Shown here one piece after another: positions 8,359-17,458 of a stretch of 64,000 bases of DNA. The stretch is taken from the NCBI GenBank assembly GCA_019750135.1, contig JAIEOV010000003.1, positions 1-64,000 on the forward strand, in the 5' to 3' direction. The DNA comes from Reyranella sp. Its GTDB lineage: Bacteria; Pseudomonadota; Alphaproteobacteria; Reyranellales; Reyranellaceae. Position 1 is the stretch's first letter, and each line of letters opens with the position of its first letter. Position numbers and translations under genes: made by a program. Under the pieces are notes generated by a model. The model searched no databases and was not told the DNA's origin. It saw only the letters and a program-made list of their open reading frames with translations.

Positions 8359-9381
8359 TCAAGGCTTCCTGGCGCGCGTCAGCGCGGTGATCTCGGAGAG
8401 CATCGGCTCGGTGCCGTCGACAGTGAAGCCGGCGTCACGCAGGCACCGCTCGACAAAAGCCGGCGACAGGCATTCGGCCTGCGGGTTGTCCGGCAGCGAG
8501 GCCAGCAGGTACCAGGCGGCGAAGGCCGGGCCGGTGTGGTCGTCGTCGACCATGAAATCGTGCACCAGCACTAGGCCGCCCGGCTTCAGGGCCTCGAAGG
8601 CGCGGCTCGCCAGGGTGCGGATGTCGTTGCCGCCGACGGCGCTCCACACATAGGACATCAGCACCACGTCCTGGTCGCGCGGCCAAGGTGTCGTCAGCGC
8701 GTTGCCGGCCACGTGGCTCACCCGGTCGGCCAGGCCGGCCTCGGCGGCGTAGCGGCGGGCGGTGTCGACGGTCTGCGGGAAGTCGAGGATGGTGGCCCGC
8801 AGCCTGGGATTCTTGCGCAGGAAGGCGAGCGTGTAGGCGCCGCTGCCGCCGCCGACATCGAGGAACGTCGTGGCGTCGCCGAGATCGACCCGTCGCGCCA
8901 TGAGCTGGGCGGGGCCGAGCGAGCCGGCATGCTGGGCCTTGCTGAAGGCGTCACCGCCGACACCGCCCTCGGAATAGACGATGCCCTCGTAAAAGCCCTT
9001 GTCGGGGAAGATGCGCTCGCCGCGCATCGCCTTGCCGAGATGCCTCAGGCCTTCGTACAGAAAGCCGCCGTTCACGACGCTGATGTAGTCGCGGAAGTCG
9101 CCCGGGGCGCCCGCGACCAGATAGGTCGCGACGGCGGGCGCGTTGGTGAACTTCCCGTCCGTCTCGACGACCAGACCCACGGTCTTGAGCGCCGTGAGCA
9201 ACGTGTGCAGGCGGTTGGGCGCCACGTCGGTCGCGGCGGAGAGCGCGTCGAGGTCGGCCGTCCCGCCGGCAATGCGGGTGAAGAGATCGAGCTCGATCGC
9301 GGCAAACAGGGCCTTCGAGGCGATAAAGCCGTAGGTCAGCGCCGAGATCTGGCGCACGTCGTCGAGTGGCTTGACGGTCAT
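8359..9381 (-). CDS. Class I SAM-dependent O-methyltransferase (acetylserotonin/hydroxyindole type)
   Basis: A 340-residue protein. An N-terminal dimerisation/winged-helix domain (about residues 10-100, AIELDLFTRI, VAPNRLHTLLTALKTVGLV) is followed by a Rossmann methyltransferase domain with the SAM-binding motif FLDVGGGSGAYTLAFLRKNP and later LKPGGLVLVHDFMVDDD. Family members methylate hydroxyl groups of small aromatics or polyketides. It is the last gene of the seven-gene catabolic operon and overlaps its upstream neighbour by 4 bp. Its role in that pathway is not clear; it could be a quinone or phenolic methyltransferase. Confidence 0.85.
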   Translation of the reverse strand: MTVKPLDDVRQISALTYGFIASKALFAAIELDLFTRIAGGTADLDALSAATDVAPNRLHTLLTALKTVGLVVETDGKFTNAPAVATYLVAGAPGDFRDYISVVNGGFLYEGLRHLGKAMRGERIFPDKGFYEGIVYSEGGVGGDAFSKAQHAGSLGPAQLMARRVDLGDATTFLDVGGGSGAYTLAFLRKNPRLRATILDFPQTVDTARRYAAEAGLADRVSHVAGNALTTPWPRDQDVVLMSYVWSAVGGNDIRTLASRAFEALKPGGLVLVHDFMVDDDHTGPAFAAWYLLASLPDNPQAECLSPAFVERCLRDAGFTVDGTEPMLSEITALTRARKP

Positions 9382-10358
9382 GAGCGCACCGTGACGACAA
9401 CACGGCCGGTGGCACTTCGCTCGCCGATCGCCGCCATGGCCTGCCTGATTTCCGTCATCGGCACGGCCAGGCCGACATGAGGGCGGAGCTTGCCCGCCGC
9501 GACCAATGCAACGACCGTCTCCTTGACCTGCCGCGCCGCTTCGGGCTCGCGGTCTTCCCAGGCGCCGGCAAAGACGCCGACCACGGAGAAGTTCTTCAAG
9601 AGCGGCAGGTTCATGGCGAGCTTCGGCACCTCGCCGCCGACGAAGCCGATCGGCAGCAACCGGCCGCGCCAGGCCATCGACCGGGCGAGCTGCTCGAACA
9701 GCGCGCCGCCGACATTGTCGAAGCAGACGTCGATGCCGCGGCCTGCGGTCAGCTCGCCGAGCCGCTTGCGTATGTCCTCCTTCGCGTAGTTCAGGATGTG
9801 CTTCACGCCGCGCGCCTCGAGCGCCGCGACGTGGCCCTCCGAGCCGATGGCGGCGATCACCTCGCCGCCGAGATGCAGGGCGACGTCGACCGCCGCCATG
9901 CCGACGCCGCCGCCGGCCCCGGTGACGACGACGGTCTCGCCCTTGGCCAACTGGGCACGGTCCGCCAAGGCGTACCAGGCGGTGTCGTAGCTATGGATGA
10001 CGGTGGCGCCGACCTCGAAGGAGACGCCGTCGGGCAGGCGCACGGCCTTCCACTCCTTGGCGACCATGCGCTCGCCCATGCCGCCGATCCAGCTCAGGCA
10101 GGCGACGCGATCGCCGACGTGGAAGCGCGTGACCTTGTCGCCCAGCCCGACCACGACGCCGGCCGCTTCCGTTCCCGGCACGAACGGCGTGGGCGGCCGC
10201 ATCTGGTAACCGCCCGACACCAGAAGGCGGTCCATGTAGGTCACCGAGGCGGCATGGACCTCGATCAGGATCTCGTCGGCCGCCGGCGCGGGCTCCGGCG
10301 CCTCGCCGATCTCAAGGCGATCGGGACCGGTGAAGTCATGACACAGGACGGCTTTCAT
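9378..10358 (-). CDS. NADPH:quinone oxidoreductase-like MDR family protein
   Basis: A 326-residue medium-chain dehydrogenase/reductase of the zinc-free quinone oxidoreductase type. It has the GroES-like start KAVLCHDFTGPDRLEI, VPGTEAAGVVVGLGDKVTRF, and the nucleotide-binding motif GETVVVTGAGGGVGMAAVDV. The substrate is probably an enoyl or quinone compound reduced with NADPH. The start at 10358 is preferred over an upstream ATG because KAVLCHD is the usual family N-terminus. It overlaps the methyltransferase gene by 4 bp and lies 49 bp after the acyl-CoA ligase in the same operon. Confidence 0.87.
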   Translation of the reverse strand: MKAVLCHDFTGPDRLEIGEAPEPAPAADEILIEVHAASVTYMDRLLVSGGYQMRPPTPFVPGTEAAGVVVGLGDKVTRFHVGDRVACLSWIGGMGERMVAKEWKAVRLPDGVSFEVGATVIHSYDTAWYALADRAQLAKGETVVVTGAGGGVGMAAVDVALHLGGEVIAAIGSEGHVAALEARGVKHILNYAKEDIRKRLGELTAGRGIDVCFDNVGGALFEQLARSMAWRGRLLPIGFVGGEVPKLAMNLPLLKNFSVVGVFAGAWEDREPEAARQVKETVVALVAAGKLRPHVGLAVPMTEIRQAMAAIGERSATGRVVVTVRS

Positions 10359-10407
10359 CGGCCGCATGTTTGCGGCGATCACAATCGTGCGCAACCACTG
10401 GAATCGG

Positions 10408-12036
10408 TCAGGCCCGGCGCACCAGATGATCGCGGAAGCGCTCGCGCAGGGTCAGCTTGGAGACCTTGCCGGTGGCGGTCATCGGCAGCGCATCGACGCT
10501 CACGACGTCGTCGGGCAGCCACCACTTGGCGATGCGCGGCCGCAGGTGATCGAGGACCTCCTCGCGGGTCGCCGGACGGTCCTCGTCGGGCACGATGACG
10601 AGCAGCGGCCGTTCCTCCCACTTGGGGTGATAGGCGGCGATCACCGCGGCCTGGCGCACGCCGGGCACGCTGCAGGCGAGGTTCTCGATCTCCAGCGAGC
10701 TGATCCACTCGCCGCCCGACTTGATGACGTCCTTGGTGCGGTCGGTGATGCGCAGATAGCCGCTGGCGTCGAGCGTGGCGACGTCGCCGGTCGGGAACCA
10801 GCCATCGTCGTCCAGCACGTCCGTGTCCGCGCCGAAATATCCCTTCGCCACCCACGGTCCGCGCACCCACAAGGAGCCTGCCGTCTTGCCGTCGCGCGGC
10901 GCCTCGCTGCCATCCTCGCGCACGATGCGGGCCTCGAGGCCCCAACGGACGCGGCCTTGCTGCGCCAGCACGTCGGCGCGCTCGGTCTCGTCGAGGGCCA
11001 TCACCGCCGGTGTCGAGGTGGCGATGGTGCCGAGCGGACTGGTCTCGGTCATGCCCCAGAGCTGCAGCACGGTGCAGCCGTGGCCGGCCAGCTCGTCGAT
11101 CATCGCGCGCGGCACCGCCGAGCCGCCGATGCCCGCGCGCGACAGCGGGGCGATCCCTTTGCCGGTGCGCCGCAGATGGTCGAGCAGCATGGTGAAGACC
11201 GTGGGCACGCCGACGGTGAAGGTGGCGCTCTCGGCCTCGATCAGCCCCTGCAGGCTTTCGCCGTCGAGCCGGGGGCCGGGCAGCACGAGCTTGGCGCCCG
11301 TCATGGCGGCCAGATAGGGGAAGCTCCAGGCGTTGGCGTGGAACATCGGCGGGATGGCGAGCAGGACGCTGTGCGCCGAGATGTCGAACGAGCCTGGCTG
11401 GCAGGCCGAGAGCGCGTGCAGCACCGTCGAGCGATGCGAATAGAGCACGCCCTTCGGATTGCCCGTCGTGCCCGACGTGTAGCAGAGCGTCGACGCCGTG
11501 CGCTCGTTGAACGACGGCCACGCCTCGCCGTCGCGACCGGTGGCCAGGAAGGACTCGTAGTCGATGACGTTGGGCAAGGCGCGCGCGACCTCGTCGACCG
11601 CCTCCGGGCCGCCCAGCACGACGTAGCGGTCGACGCAGCGCAACGCCGACGCGAGCGAAGCGATCAGGGACACGAAGGCCGGATCGACGAACAGGACCCG
11701 GCTGCCGCCGTGGTTCACGATGTAGTCGATCTGCGGCGCGAACAGTCGCGGATTGACCGTGTGCAGCACGGCGCCCATGCCGGAGACGCCGAAATAGAGC
11801 TCGAAATGGCGATGGTGGTTCATCGCCAGCGTAGCGACCCGGTCGCCGGGCTGGATTCCGGCCATGCGCAGCGCCGAAGCGAGACGCCGGGCGCGAGCCG
11901 CCGCCTCGGCATAGCCGTAGCGGTGCTCGCCGCCGTCGGCGTCGCGCGACACGATCTCGGCTCGCGGGTGATAGCGCTCGGCGTAGTCGAGCAGGCCGCT
12001 GATGAGCAACGGCGCGTCCTGCATCAATCCCAGCAT
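10408..12036 (-). CDS. AMP-dependent acyl-CoA synthetase (fatty acid/aryl-CoA ligase)
   Basis: A 542-residue ANL-superfamily ligase that activates a carboxylic acid to its acyl-adenylate and then acyl-CoA. The phosphate-binding loop [11 protein letters not shown] is at residues 186-196. Further marks are [47 protein letters not shown] and the C-terminal lysine in [12 protein letters not shown]. The start at 12036 has GGAG upstream. In the operon it would feed CoA thioesters to the AidB-type dehydrogenase. The chain length or aromatic nature of the substrate cannot be told. Confidence 0.92.
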   Translation of the reverse strand: MLGLMQDAPLLISGLLDYAERYHPRAEIVSRDADGGEHRYGYAEAAARARRLASALRMAGIQPGDRVATLAMNHHRHFELYFGVSGMGAVLHTVNPRLFAPQIDYIVNHGGSRVLFVDPAFVSLIASLASALRCVDRYVVLGGPEAVDEVARALPNVIDYESFLATGRDGEAWPSFNERTASTLCYTSGTTGNPKGVLYSHRSTVLHALSACQPGSFDISAHSVLLAIPPMFHANAWSFPYLAAMTGAKLVLPGPRLDGESLQGLIEAESATFTVGVPTVFTMLLDHLRRTGKGIAPLSRAGIGGSAVPRAMIDELAGHGCTVLQLWGMTETSPLGTIATSTPAVMALDETERADVLAQQGRVRWGLEARIVREDGSEAPRDGKTAGSLWVRGPWVAKGYFGADTDVLDDDGWFPTGDVATLDASGYLRITDRTKDVIKSGGEWISSLEIENLACSVPGVRQAAVIAAYHPKWEERPLLVIVPDEDRPATREEVLDHLRPRIAKWWLPDDVVSVDALPMTATGKVSKLTLRERFRDHLVRRA

Positions 12037-12046
12037 GTGGTCTCCG

Positions 12047-12949
12047 TCAGGCGAAGCTGAAGCCCATGGTGCGGCCGTAGTAGTGCAGGCCGCCGTCCTG
12101 GACGATCAGCGACAGGGCGATGTCGTTGTCGCCCACTGCGCCGTCGGCCTTCGGCGCGTTGCGATGGTCGTGGGCGGCGCCGGCGGGCGTCAGCAAGGTC
12201 ACGTGCTTCGTCCACGGAAAAGTACGGCCGCCGATGGTCGAGGCGCAGCGCGCCTCGCGCAAGGAGAGCACCAGGGCGGCGGCGTTATGGCGATGCGGCC
12301 GCTGCTCTTCACCGGGGCGCACGGCGTTCAGGGTCAGCGTCATCGCCGGCAGGCAGGTGCCCAGCCGCTCGGTGCGCGCGCTCGCCATGAACAGGGCGCG
12401 GCCCGGCGTATCGGGCGTCATCGGCCGCTCGTAGAGCGTGCGCAGCTCGCGGGCGATGTCGTCGGCGCGGTAGTGCGTGACCTCGATCGGTGCGCGCTCG
12501 CCGAGCTCGGGCCGCACACCCAGGAAGGCGAGCGCCGGCTCGTCGGTCGCCAGCCACAGCACGGCATCATCCTCGGCGAGCCAGGTCGACGCGACGCCAC
12601 CCGGTAGGGCGAGCATGTCGCCTTCCTCCCAGGCCAGTGCTTGGCCGTCGCGTTCCAGCGTGCCGCGGCCATGCAACACCGCCCAGATCTCGCCGCTCGC
12701 CGCCAGCGTGCAGGCTAGCCGGTCGCCGCGGCGGATGCGGGCGTAGCGCGCCAGCATGAACGGCGTCGTGGCGGCGTGACCGCTGCCCAGCACCGGCGAC
12801 AGGTCGAGGGCGATGAAGCCGGTCGGCGTGTCGTCGGCGAAGGCGCGGGCCGCTTCGGCAACAAAGGCCTGCGGCTCGATTGCCGGCCGCGCGATGTTGA
12901 AACCCTGCTCGACGGGGACGTATCGCGCCCGTTGCGATTGGATCGACAT
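12047..12949 (-). CDS. Cupin-domain protein, gentisate 1,2-dioxygenase-like
   Basis: A 300-residue protein with two cupin barrels. The first includes GEIWAVLHGRGTLERDG and EEGDMLALPGGVASTWLAEDDAV; the second has the metal-binding stretch RPGEEQRPHRHNAAALVLSL and HVTLLTPAGAAHDHRN. The layout resembles gentisate 1,2-dioxygenase or 1-hydroxy-2-naphthoate dioxygenase, which open aromatic rings with Fe(II), although gentisate enzymes are usually longer. The start at 12949 follows GAGGAG and excludes 15 codons of upstream frame. A ring-cleavage function suits an operon with a ligase, a dehydrogenase and an SDR, but is inferred. Confidence 0.75.
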   Translation of the reverse strand: MSIQSQRARYVPVEQGFNIARPAIEPQAFVAEAARAFADDTPTGFIALDLSPVLGSGHAATTPFMLARYARIRRGDRLACTLAASGEIWAVLHGRGTLERDGQALAWEEGDMLALPGGVASTWLAEDDAVLWLATDEPALAFLGVRPELGERAPIEVTHYRADDIARELRTLYERPMTPDTPGRALFMASARTERLGTCLPAMTLTLNAVRPGEEQRPHRHNAAALVLSLREARCASTIGGRTFPWTKHVTLLTPAGAAHDHRNAPKADGAVGDNDIALSLIVQDGGLHYYGRTMGFSFA

Positions 12950-12963
12950 GACCGCTCCTCTCG

Positions 12964-13716
12964 TTACAGCGCCATGAAGCCGCCGTCGGTGCACAGCACG
13001 TGGCCGACGACGAACGAGGCCGCATCGGAGGCGAGCCAGACGACGGCCTCGGCCACCTCCTCGGGCTGGCCCATGCGTCGCAACGGCAGGCCAGCCGCGA
13101 CGGCCTTCATGTCCATGATCTTCGAGGCCAGCATCATGTCGGTAACGACGCGACCGGGCGCCACCGCATTGATGCGCACGCCCTTCTCGGCATATTCCAT
13201 CGCGGCCGAGCGCATCAGCGAGATCACCGCGGCCTTGGACGCCGAGTAGAGCGCCAGTCCGGGATTGGGATTGCGCAGGCCGCTCACCGAGGTGTTCACC
13301 ACGATGGCGCCGCCACCGCGCCCCGCCATGTGCCGGATCTGGTGCTGAAGGCAGAGATAGACCGAGCGTACGTTGGTATCGAAGACGCGGTCGTAGAGGC
13401 CATCGTCCTGCTCCGCGATGGCCGCACGCGGCTCCTGGTAGCCCGCATTGTTGAAGGCGATGTCGAGACGGCCGTGGTCGGCGACGATCGTGCGGTGCAA
13501 GGCGGCGATCTCGTCCGGCCGGGTGACGTCGGTGGCGATGAACCGGGCCGCCCCACCGGCCGCCGCGACCGCAGCCACCGCCTTCTCGCCCTCGGCACGG
13601 CGGCGACCCGCGATCACCACCGTCGCGCCGCGCCGCGCCAAGGCGAGGGCGGCAGCCCGCCCGATTCCGGTCGCCCCGCCCGTGACCAAGGCGACCTTGC
13701 CGTCAAAGTCCTGCAT
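12964..13716 (-). CDS. Short-chain dehydrogenase/reductase (glucose dehydrogenase/FabG-like)
   Basis: A 250-residue classical SDR with the cofactor motif VTGGATGIGRAAALALA, the NNAG motif (DIAFNNAGYQEP), catalytic Ser in VVNTSVSGLRN and YSASKAAVISLMRS with the catalytic Tyr/Lys. The ending GHVLCTDGGFMAL is typical. It oxidises or reduces a hydroxy/keto group, most likely in the degradation pathway encoded by this operon. The start at 13716 lies inside the end of the acyl-CoA dehydrogenase gene (14-bp overlap), implying translational coupling; upstream frame to 13821 is not used. Confidence 0.92.
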   Translation of the reverse strand: MQDFDGKVALVTGGATGIGRAAALALARRGATVVIAGRRRAEGEKAVAAVAAAGGAARFIATDVTRPDEIAALHRTIVADHGRLDIAFNNAGYQEPRAAIAEQDDGLYDRVFDTNVRSVYLCLQHQIRHMAGRGGGAIVVNTSVSGLRNPNPGLALYSASKAAVISLMRSAAMEYAEKGVRINAVAPGRVVTDMMLASKIMDMKAVAAGLPLRRMGQPEEVAEAVVWLASDAASFVVGHVLCTDGGFMAL

Positions 13717-15406
13717 CGGAGACCCGGGCGCGTTCGACGATGGCACGCTGGTCGAGGCCGGCCGGTAGGCTGCCGTAGGCCGCCCCCCCATCGCCGGCGA
13801 GGCGCGTCGCGCAGAAGGCATCGGCCACGGGCGATGGCGAATGGCGGATCACGAGGCTCGCCTGCAGGGCGATCGCCATGCGCTCGGCGATGCGGCGCGC
13901 CCGCGCCTCATGCTCCTCTGGCGCTGCGAGTTCGGCCTCGATCCCGGCAACCATGCGGTCCAGGCGCCTGTCGCCGCCCTTCGCCAGGCGCACCTCGTCG
14001 AGGAACGCGGGCACACTTTGCGGCGAGCGGCCGGCAGCGCGCAGCACATCGAGGGCGATGACGTTGCCGCTGCCCTCCCAGATGCCGTTGAGCGGCGCCT
14101 CGCGATAGAGCCGCGCCATCGGGCCCTCCTCGATGAAGCCATTGCCGCCGTGGCATTCGAGCGCCTCGTGGACCACGCCGACGGCGCGCTTGCAGTTGAA
14201 ATACTTCGCGACCGGCGTGCCGATGCGGACCAGCAGCGCCGCCGCAGGGTCGCCCGCCTGCTCGTCGTCGACGGCGCGCGCCAGCCGGAAGGCGAGCAGG
14301 GTCGCCGCCTCGACCTCAAGGGCAAGGTCGGCGATCACGTTCTGCATCAGCGGCTGGTCGACCAGCCGGCGCTGGAAGGCACGGCGCGCCGTGGTGTGGT
14401 GGATCGCCTCCGACAGCGCGCGGCGCATCAGCCCGGCTGAGCCGATGGCGAAATCGAGCCGCGTCAGATGGGTCATGGCGAGCGCCGCCTTGACGCCCTG
14501 CCCCTCTTCGCCGACCAGCCAGGCGAGGGCGCCGCGATACTCGATCTCGCTGGAAGCGTTCGACTTGTTGCCGCACTTGTCCTTCAGCCGCTGGATCAGC
14601 AGGCGGTTGCGCGTGCCGTCGGGCAGCCAGCCGGGCAGCAGGAAGCATGACAGGCCACGATCGGTCTGCGCCAGGGTCACGAACAGGTCGGAGTGCGGGA
14701 CCGAGAAGAACCACTTGTGGCCGTCGATCAGGTAGGCCTCGCCCGGACCGCGCTGGGCGCCCGCGGGCCGGGCCGTGGTTTGCGTGGCGCGCAGGTCCGA
14801 GCCCGCCTGCTTCTCGGTCAGCGTCATGCCGACCGTGCCGCCGCTCTTGCGCTGCATCGGGGCTGCCGCCGCGTCGTAGTGCGTCGACAGGATGAACGGC
14901 TCCCACACCGCAGCAAGGTCGGGCTGCAGGCGCAGCGCCGGCACGGCCGAATAGGTCATGCCGAGCGGGCAGCAGATACCGCTCTCACCCTGGTTCCAGA
15001 GATAGGAGAGCATGCCGCGCGCGACATGCGCGCCGGACTGGTCCGCGCTCCATGCCAGCGAGTGCGTGCCATGGCCGATCGCGAGCGACATCAGTTCGTG
15101 CCATGCCGGGTGGAAGGCGATCTCGTCGATGCGATGGCCGAAGCGGTCGTGGCTGCGCAGCTCGGGCGTGTGCCGGTTGGCCTCGCGCGCCAGCTCGGCC
15201 ACGCGCGCACTCGCCACCGTCGCGCCGGCTTCGGCGAGGCGATCGCCGGCCCAGACGATCCCCGCGCGCCCGGCGATCTCCGTCAGCAGGCGATCGCCGG
15301 TGAAGGCGTTGTGGCCTACCAGCGGGCTCGCCTGGTTCATCACCTCGTGCGTGGCATAGCCGTCGGCCGGCAGCGACGGCAGACGGGCGAAGGGTTCGAG
15401 GTTCAT
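13703..15406 (-). CDS. AidB-family acyl-CoA dehydrogenase
   Basis: A 567-residue flavoprotein. The opening THEVMNQASPLVGHNAFTGD and the block DEIAFHPAWHELMSLA are characteristic of the AidB branch of acyl-CoA dehydrogenases, as is MTLTEKQAGSDLRATQT (the FAD/substrate region). A C-terminal helical domain with EALECHGGNGFIEEGPMARL completes the fold. E. coli AidB binds DNA and is linked to alkylation defence; many AidB-like proteins in catabolic operons are instead thought to act on branched or unusual acyl-CoAs. Here the operon favours metabolism. It overlaps the TetR gene upstream by 4 bp. Confidence 0.9.
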   Translation of the reverse strand: MNLEPFARLPSLPADGYATHEVMNQASPLVGHNAFTGDRLLTEIAGRAGIVWAGDRLAEAGATVASARVAELAREANRHTPELRSHDRFGHRIDEIAFHPAWHELMSLAIGHGTHSLAWSADQSGAHVARGMLSYLWNQGESGICCPLGMTYSAVPALRLQPDLAAVWEPFILSTHYDAAAAPMQRKSGGTVGMTLTEKQAGSDLRATQTTARPAGAQRGPGEAYLIDGHKWFFSVPHSDLFVTLAQTDRGLSCFLLPGWLPDGTRNRLLIQRLKDKCGNKSNASSEIEYRGALAWLVGEEGQGVKAALAMTHLTRLDFAIGSAGLMRRALSEAIHHTTARRAFQRRLVDQPLMQNVIADLALEVEAATLLAFRLARAVDDEQAGDPAAALLVRIGTPVAKYFNCKRAVGVVHEALECHGGNGFIEEGPMARLYREAPLNGIWEGSGNVIALDVLRAAGRSPQSVPAFLDEVRLAKGGDRRLDRMVAGIEAELAAPEEHEARARRIAERMAIALQASLVIRHSPSPVADAFCATRLAGDGGAAYGSLPAGLDQRAIVERARVSDAGL

Positions 15407-16041
15407 GTTTTTTGCTCCGTCATGCCGACCGTCACGCCGATACTGGCGCGCAGGCAGAACTGGGTGATCTGGTCGATGAGATGGCGGTCGGCGCGCGGGC
15501 CCGTGCCTTTGGCCGGCGCCAAGGGGCCGACCAGCGCCTCCATGAAGGCGCCGACGATGCAGGCGGCAGCGACGGCCGGGTCGAGCCGCGGGAAGGCGCC
15601 GCGCATGATGCCCTCGCGCAGGATGCGCTCCAGGCAGCGTGCCAACTGCCCGCGATAGTCCAGACGCACCGTCTCGACCTCGGGATCGACTGGCTCGGCG
15701 ATCAATGCGTAGGCCAGGCGCCGGCCCCGCAGGGCGCGGCTGGCGAAGGTGCGGATGGCAGCGTCCAGCTTCTCGACCGGCGTGCCATCGGCATCGGCCA
15801 CCGCCCTCACGATGCTGACTTCACGAGCCGAGACCGTGGCCACGATCTCGGCGCACAGCTCGGCCTTGGACGACCAGTGGCGATAGACCGTGCCCGTGGC
15901 GACGCCGGCCTTGGCGGCGACGTGGTCGACCTGCGCCGCCGACCAGCCGCCGTCGGCCACGAGGTCGCGCGCCGCCGCCAGGATGCGGGCGCGCTTGTCG
16001 GCCAGCCGCTTGGTCGCGCCGTCCGTCTGCCTGTAGACCAT
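15403..16041 (-). CDS. TetR/AcrR family transcriptional regulator
   Basis: A 212-residue regulator with an N-terminal helix-turn-helix (ADKRARILAAARDLVADG...VDHVAAKAGVATGTVYRHW, residues about 12-58) and a variable ligand-binding C-terminal domain. It is the first gene of the AidB/SDR/cupin/ligase operon, overlapping aidB by 4 bp. Two operator-like palindromes lie directly upstream, which indicates autoregulation of the whole operon, with release probably by an acyl-CoA. An alternative start four codons upstream (16053) is possible. Confidence 0.9.
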   Translation of the reverse strand: MVYRQTDGATKRLADKRARILAAARDLVADGGWSAAQVDHVAAKAGVATGTVYRHWSSKAELCAEIVATVSAREVSIVRAVADADGTPVEKLDAAIRTFASRALRGRRLAYALIAEPVDPEVETVRLDYRGQLARCLERILREGIMRGAFPRLDPAVAAACIVGAFMEALVGPLAPAKGTGPRADRHLIDQITQFCLRASIGVTVGMTEQKT

Positions 16042-16056
16042 CAACAACCCCAAGAT

Positions 16057-16096
16057 ATGAACCCAGGTTCATTCCAAGAAATGAACTATGGTTCAC
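16057..16096. promoter_or_regulatory. Two tandem palindromic operators for the TetR regulator
   Basis: ATGAACCCAGGTTCAT (16057-16072) has perfect 7-bp arms around CA; ATGAACTATGGTTCAC (16081-16096) repeats the TGAAC...GTTCA pattern. The two sites are 24 bp apart, about two helical turns, and lie 15-55 bp upstream of the TetR start, so a bound dimer pair would block the promoter of the catabolic operon. Binding is inferred from position and symmetry. Confidence 0.7.
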
Positions 16097-16131
16097 AGCT
16101 TGAGTCAAGCGGGCGTATGTCGGCGCCGTAC

Positions 16132-16206
16132 GTCGTCCTGAGCGCAGCGAAGGACCTCATCGCCGTTTGCAACCGGCATGAGATCCTTCGCTACACTCAG
16201 GATGAC
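16132..16206. repeat. REP-like inverted repeat, copy 2 (imperfect)
   Basis: Arms 16132-16160 (GTCGTCCTGAGCGCAGCGAA...) and 16178-16206 (...CGCTACACTCAGGATGAC) pair with a few mismatches around a 17-nt loop. The layout matches the perfect copy at 6658-6728, with diverged bases. It fills most of the gap between the tetR operators and argE. Confidence 0.75.
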
Positions 16207-16267
16207 AATTGCTTGCTGCTCACCACTTTCTCAGGGTGAGGCAGTGTGTTGTTTCACAACGAGATGG

Positions 16268-17440
16268 CTAATCCCTACAGCACCACTCGATCATGCGATG
16301 CATGAAGCCCTCGCAGGCATCGATCTGGGAAGCGAGGATGAATTCGTTGGGCTGGTGGGCCTGGGCGATGTCGCCCGGGCCGCAGACCACGGTCGGCACG
16401 CCCAGAGTCTTGCGGAAGATGCCGGCCTCGGTGCCGTACACCACGCTGCCCACGGTGTTCGATCCCGACCAGCTGCGCGCCAGCGCCTTGGCCTCGTCGT
16501 TGCCCTCCGAGGAGAAAGCCGGCGTCGAGGAGCGCAGCACCGTGGCGATCGTCGCCGCCGGATGCTTGGCCTTCATCTTGGGCAGCAGGTCCTTTTCCAG
16601 CCATTGGATGGCGCGCTCGCCCAGCGCCTCGATCGGCAGGCCGGGCAGCTCGCGATAGCCCCACAGGACCTCGCACTCGCGCGCCAGGATATTGCCCGCC
16701 GTGCCGCCGACGATGGTGCCGACATTGAAGGTCGCCGCCGCCGGCATGAACTCGCTGTTCTTGGGCGCCTTGGCATCGAGCTCGTCCTGCACCGTGTTGA
16801 GGTAGTGGACGAACTCGCCGGCGAAGTGGATGGCGCTGACGCCGAGATGGGTCATCGAGGAGTGCGCCTCGAAGCCGGTGAACTTGGTGATGTAGATCTG
16901 CGCGCCCTTGTGGGCGTGGACGACCGTCATCATGGTCGGCTCGCCGATGATGATGGCGCGCGGCTTCGGAACCTCGCTCGCCATGCGGGCGGCGAGGCCG
17001 TGGGCGCCGATGCAGCCGACCTCCTCGTCGTAGGACAGCGCGAAGTGGATCGGCTTCTTGAGCTTGGCCTTCTTGAATTCCGGCAGCATGGCGAGCCCGA
17101 TGGCGTAGAACGCCTTCATGTCGCAGGTGCCGCGGCCGTAGTACTTGCCGTCATCCTTCAAGGTCAGCGTCCAGGGATCGGTGTCCCACGGCTGGCCGTC
17201 GACCGGCACCACGTCGGTGTGGCCGCTGAGCACGACGCCGTCCTTCACGTTGGGCCCGACGGTGGCGAAGAGATTGGCCTTCTTGCCGTCCTCGCTCGGC
17301 ACCAGCTTGCTGTCGATGCCGTGTCCCTGAAGGTACTGCTGTACGTACTCGATCAACGCCAGGTTGGAATTGCGCGAGGTGGTGTCGAACGCCACGAGAC
17401 GGCGCAGCATTTCGACCGAGCCGACGATCTCCCCTGCCAT
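16268..17440 (-). CDS. argE: Acetylornithine deacetylase (ArgE type, M20 peptidase family)
   Basis: A 390-residue M20 metallo-deacetylase. Zinc-binding marks are LSGHTDVVPVDGQPW (His and following Asp), GRGTCDMKAF (bridging Asp), LSYDEEVGCIGAHG (catalytic Glu pair) and IIGEPTMM. The dimerisation domain carries GFEAHSSMTHLGVSA. It hydrolyses N2-acetylornithine to ornithine plus acetate in arginine synthesis, though paralogues act on other acylated amino acids. AAGGAG precedes the start. It follows folE by 18 bp on the minus strand and may be co-transcribed with it. Confidence 0.88.
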   Translation of the reverse strand: MAGEIVGSVEMLRRLVAFDTTSRNSNLALIEYVQQYLQGHGIDSKLVPSEDGKKANLFATVGPNVKDGVVLSGHTDVVPVDGQPWDTDPWTLTLKDDGKYYGRGTCDMKAFYAIGLAMLPEFKKAKLKKPIHFALSYDEEVGCIGAHGLAARMASEVPKPRAIIIGEPTMMTVVHAHKGAQIYITKFTGFEAHSSMTHLGVSAIHFAGEFVHYLNTVQDELDAKAPKNSEFMPAAATFNVGTIVGGTAGNILARECEVLWGYRELPGLPIEALGERAIQWLEKDLLPKMKAKHPAATIATVLRSSTPAFSSEGNDEAKALARSWSGSNTVGSVVYGTEAGIFRKTLGVPTVVCGPGDIAQAHQPNEFILASQIDACEGFMHRMIEWCCRD

Positions 17441-17458
17441 GATGCTCCTTGATAAGGC

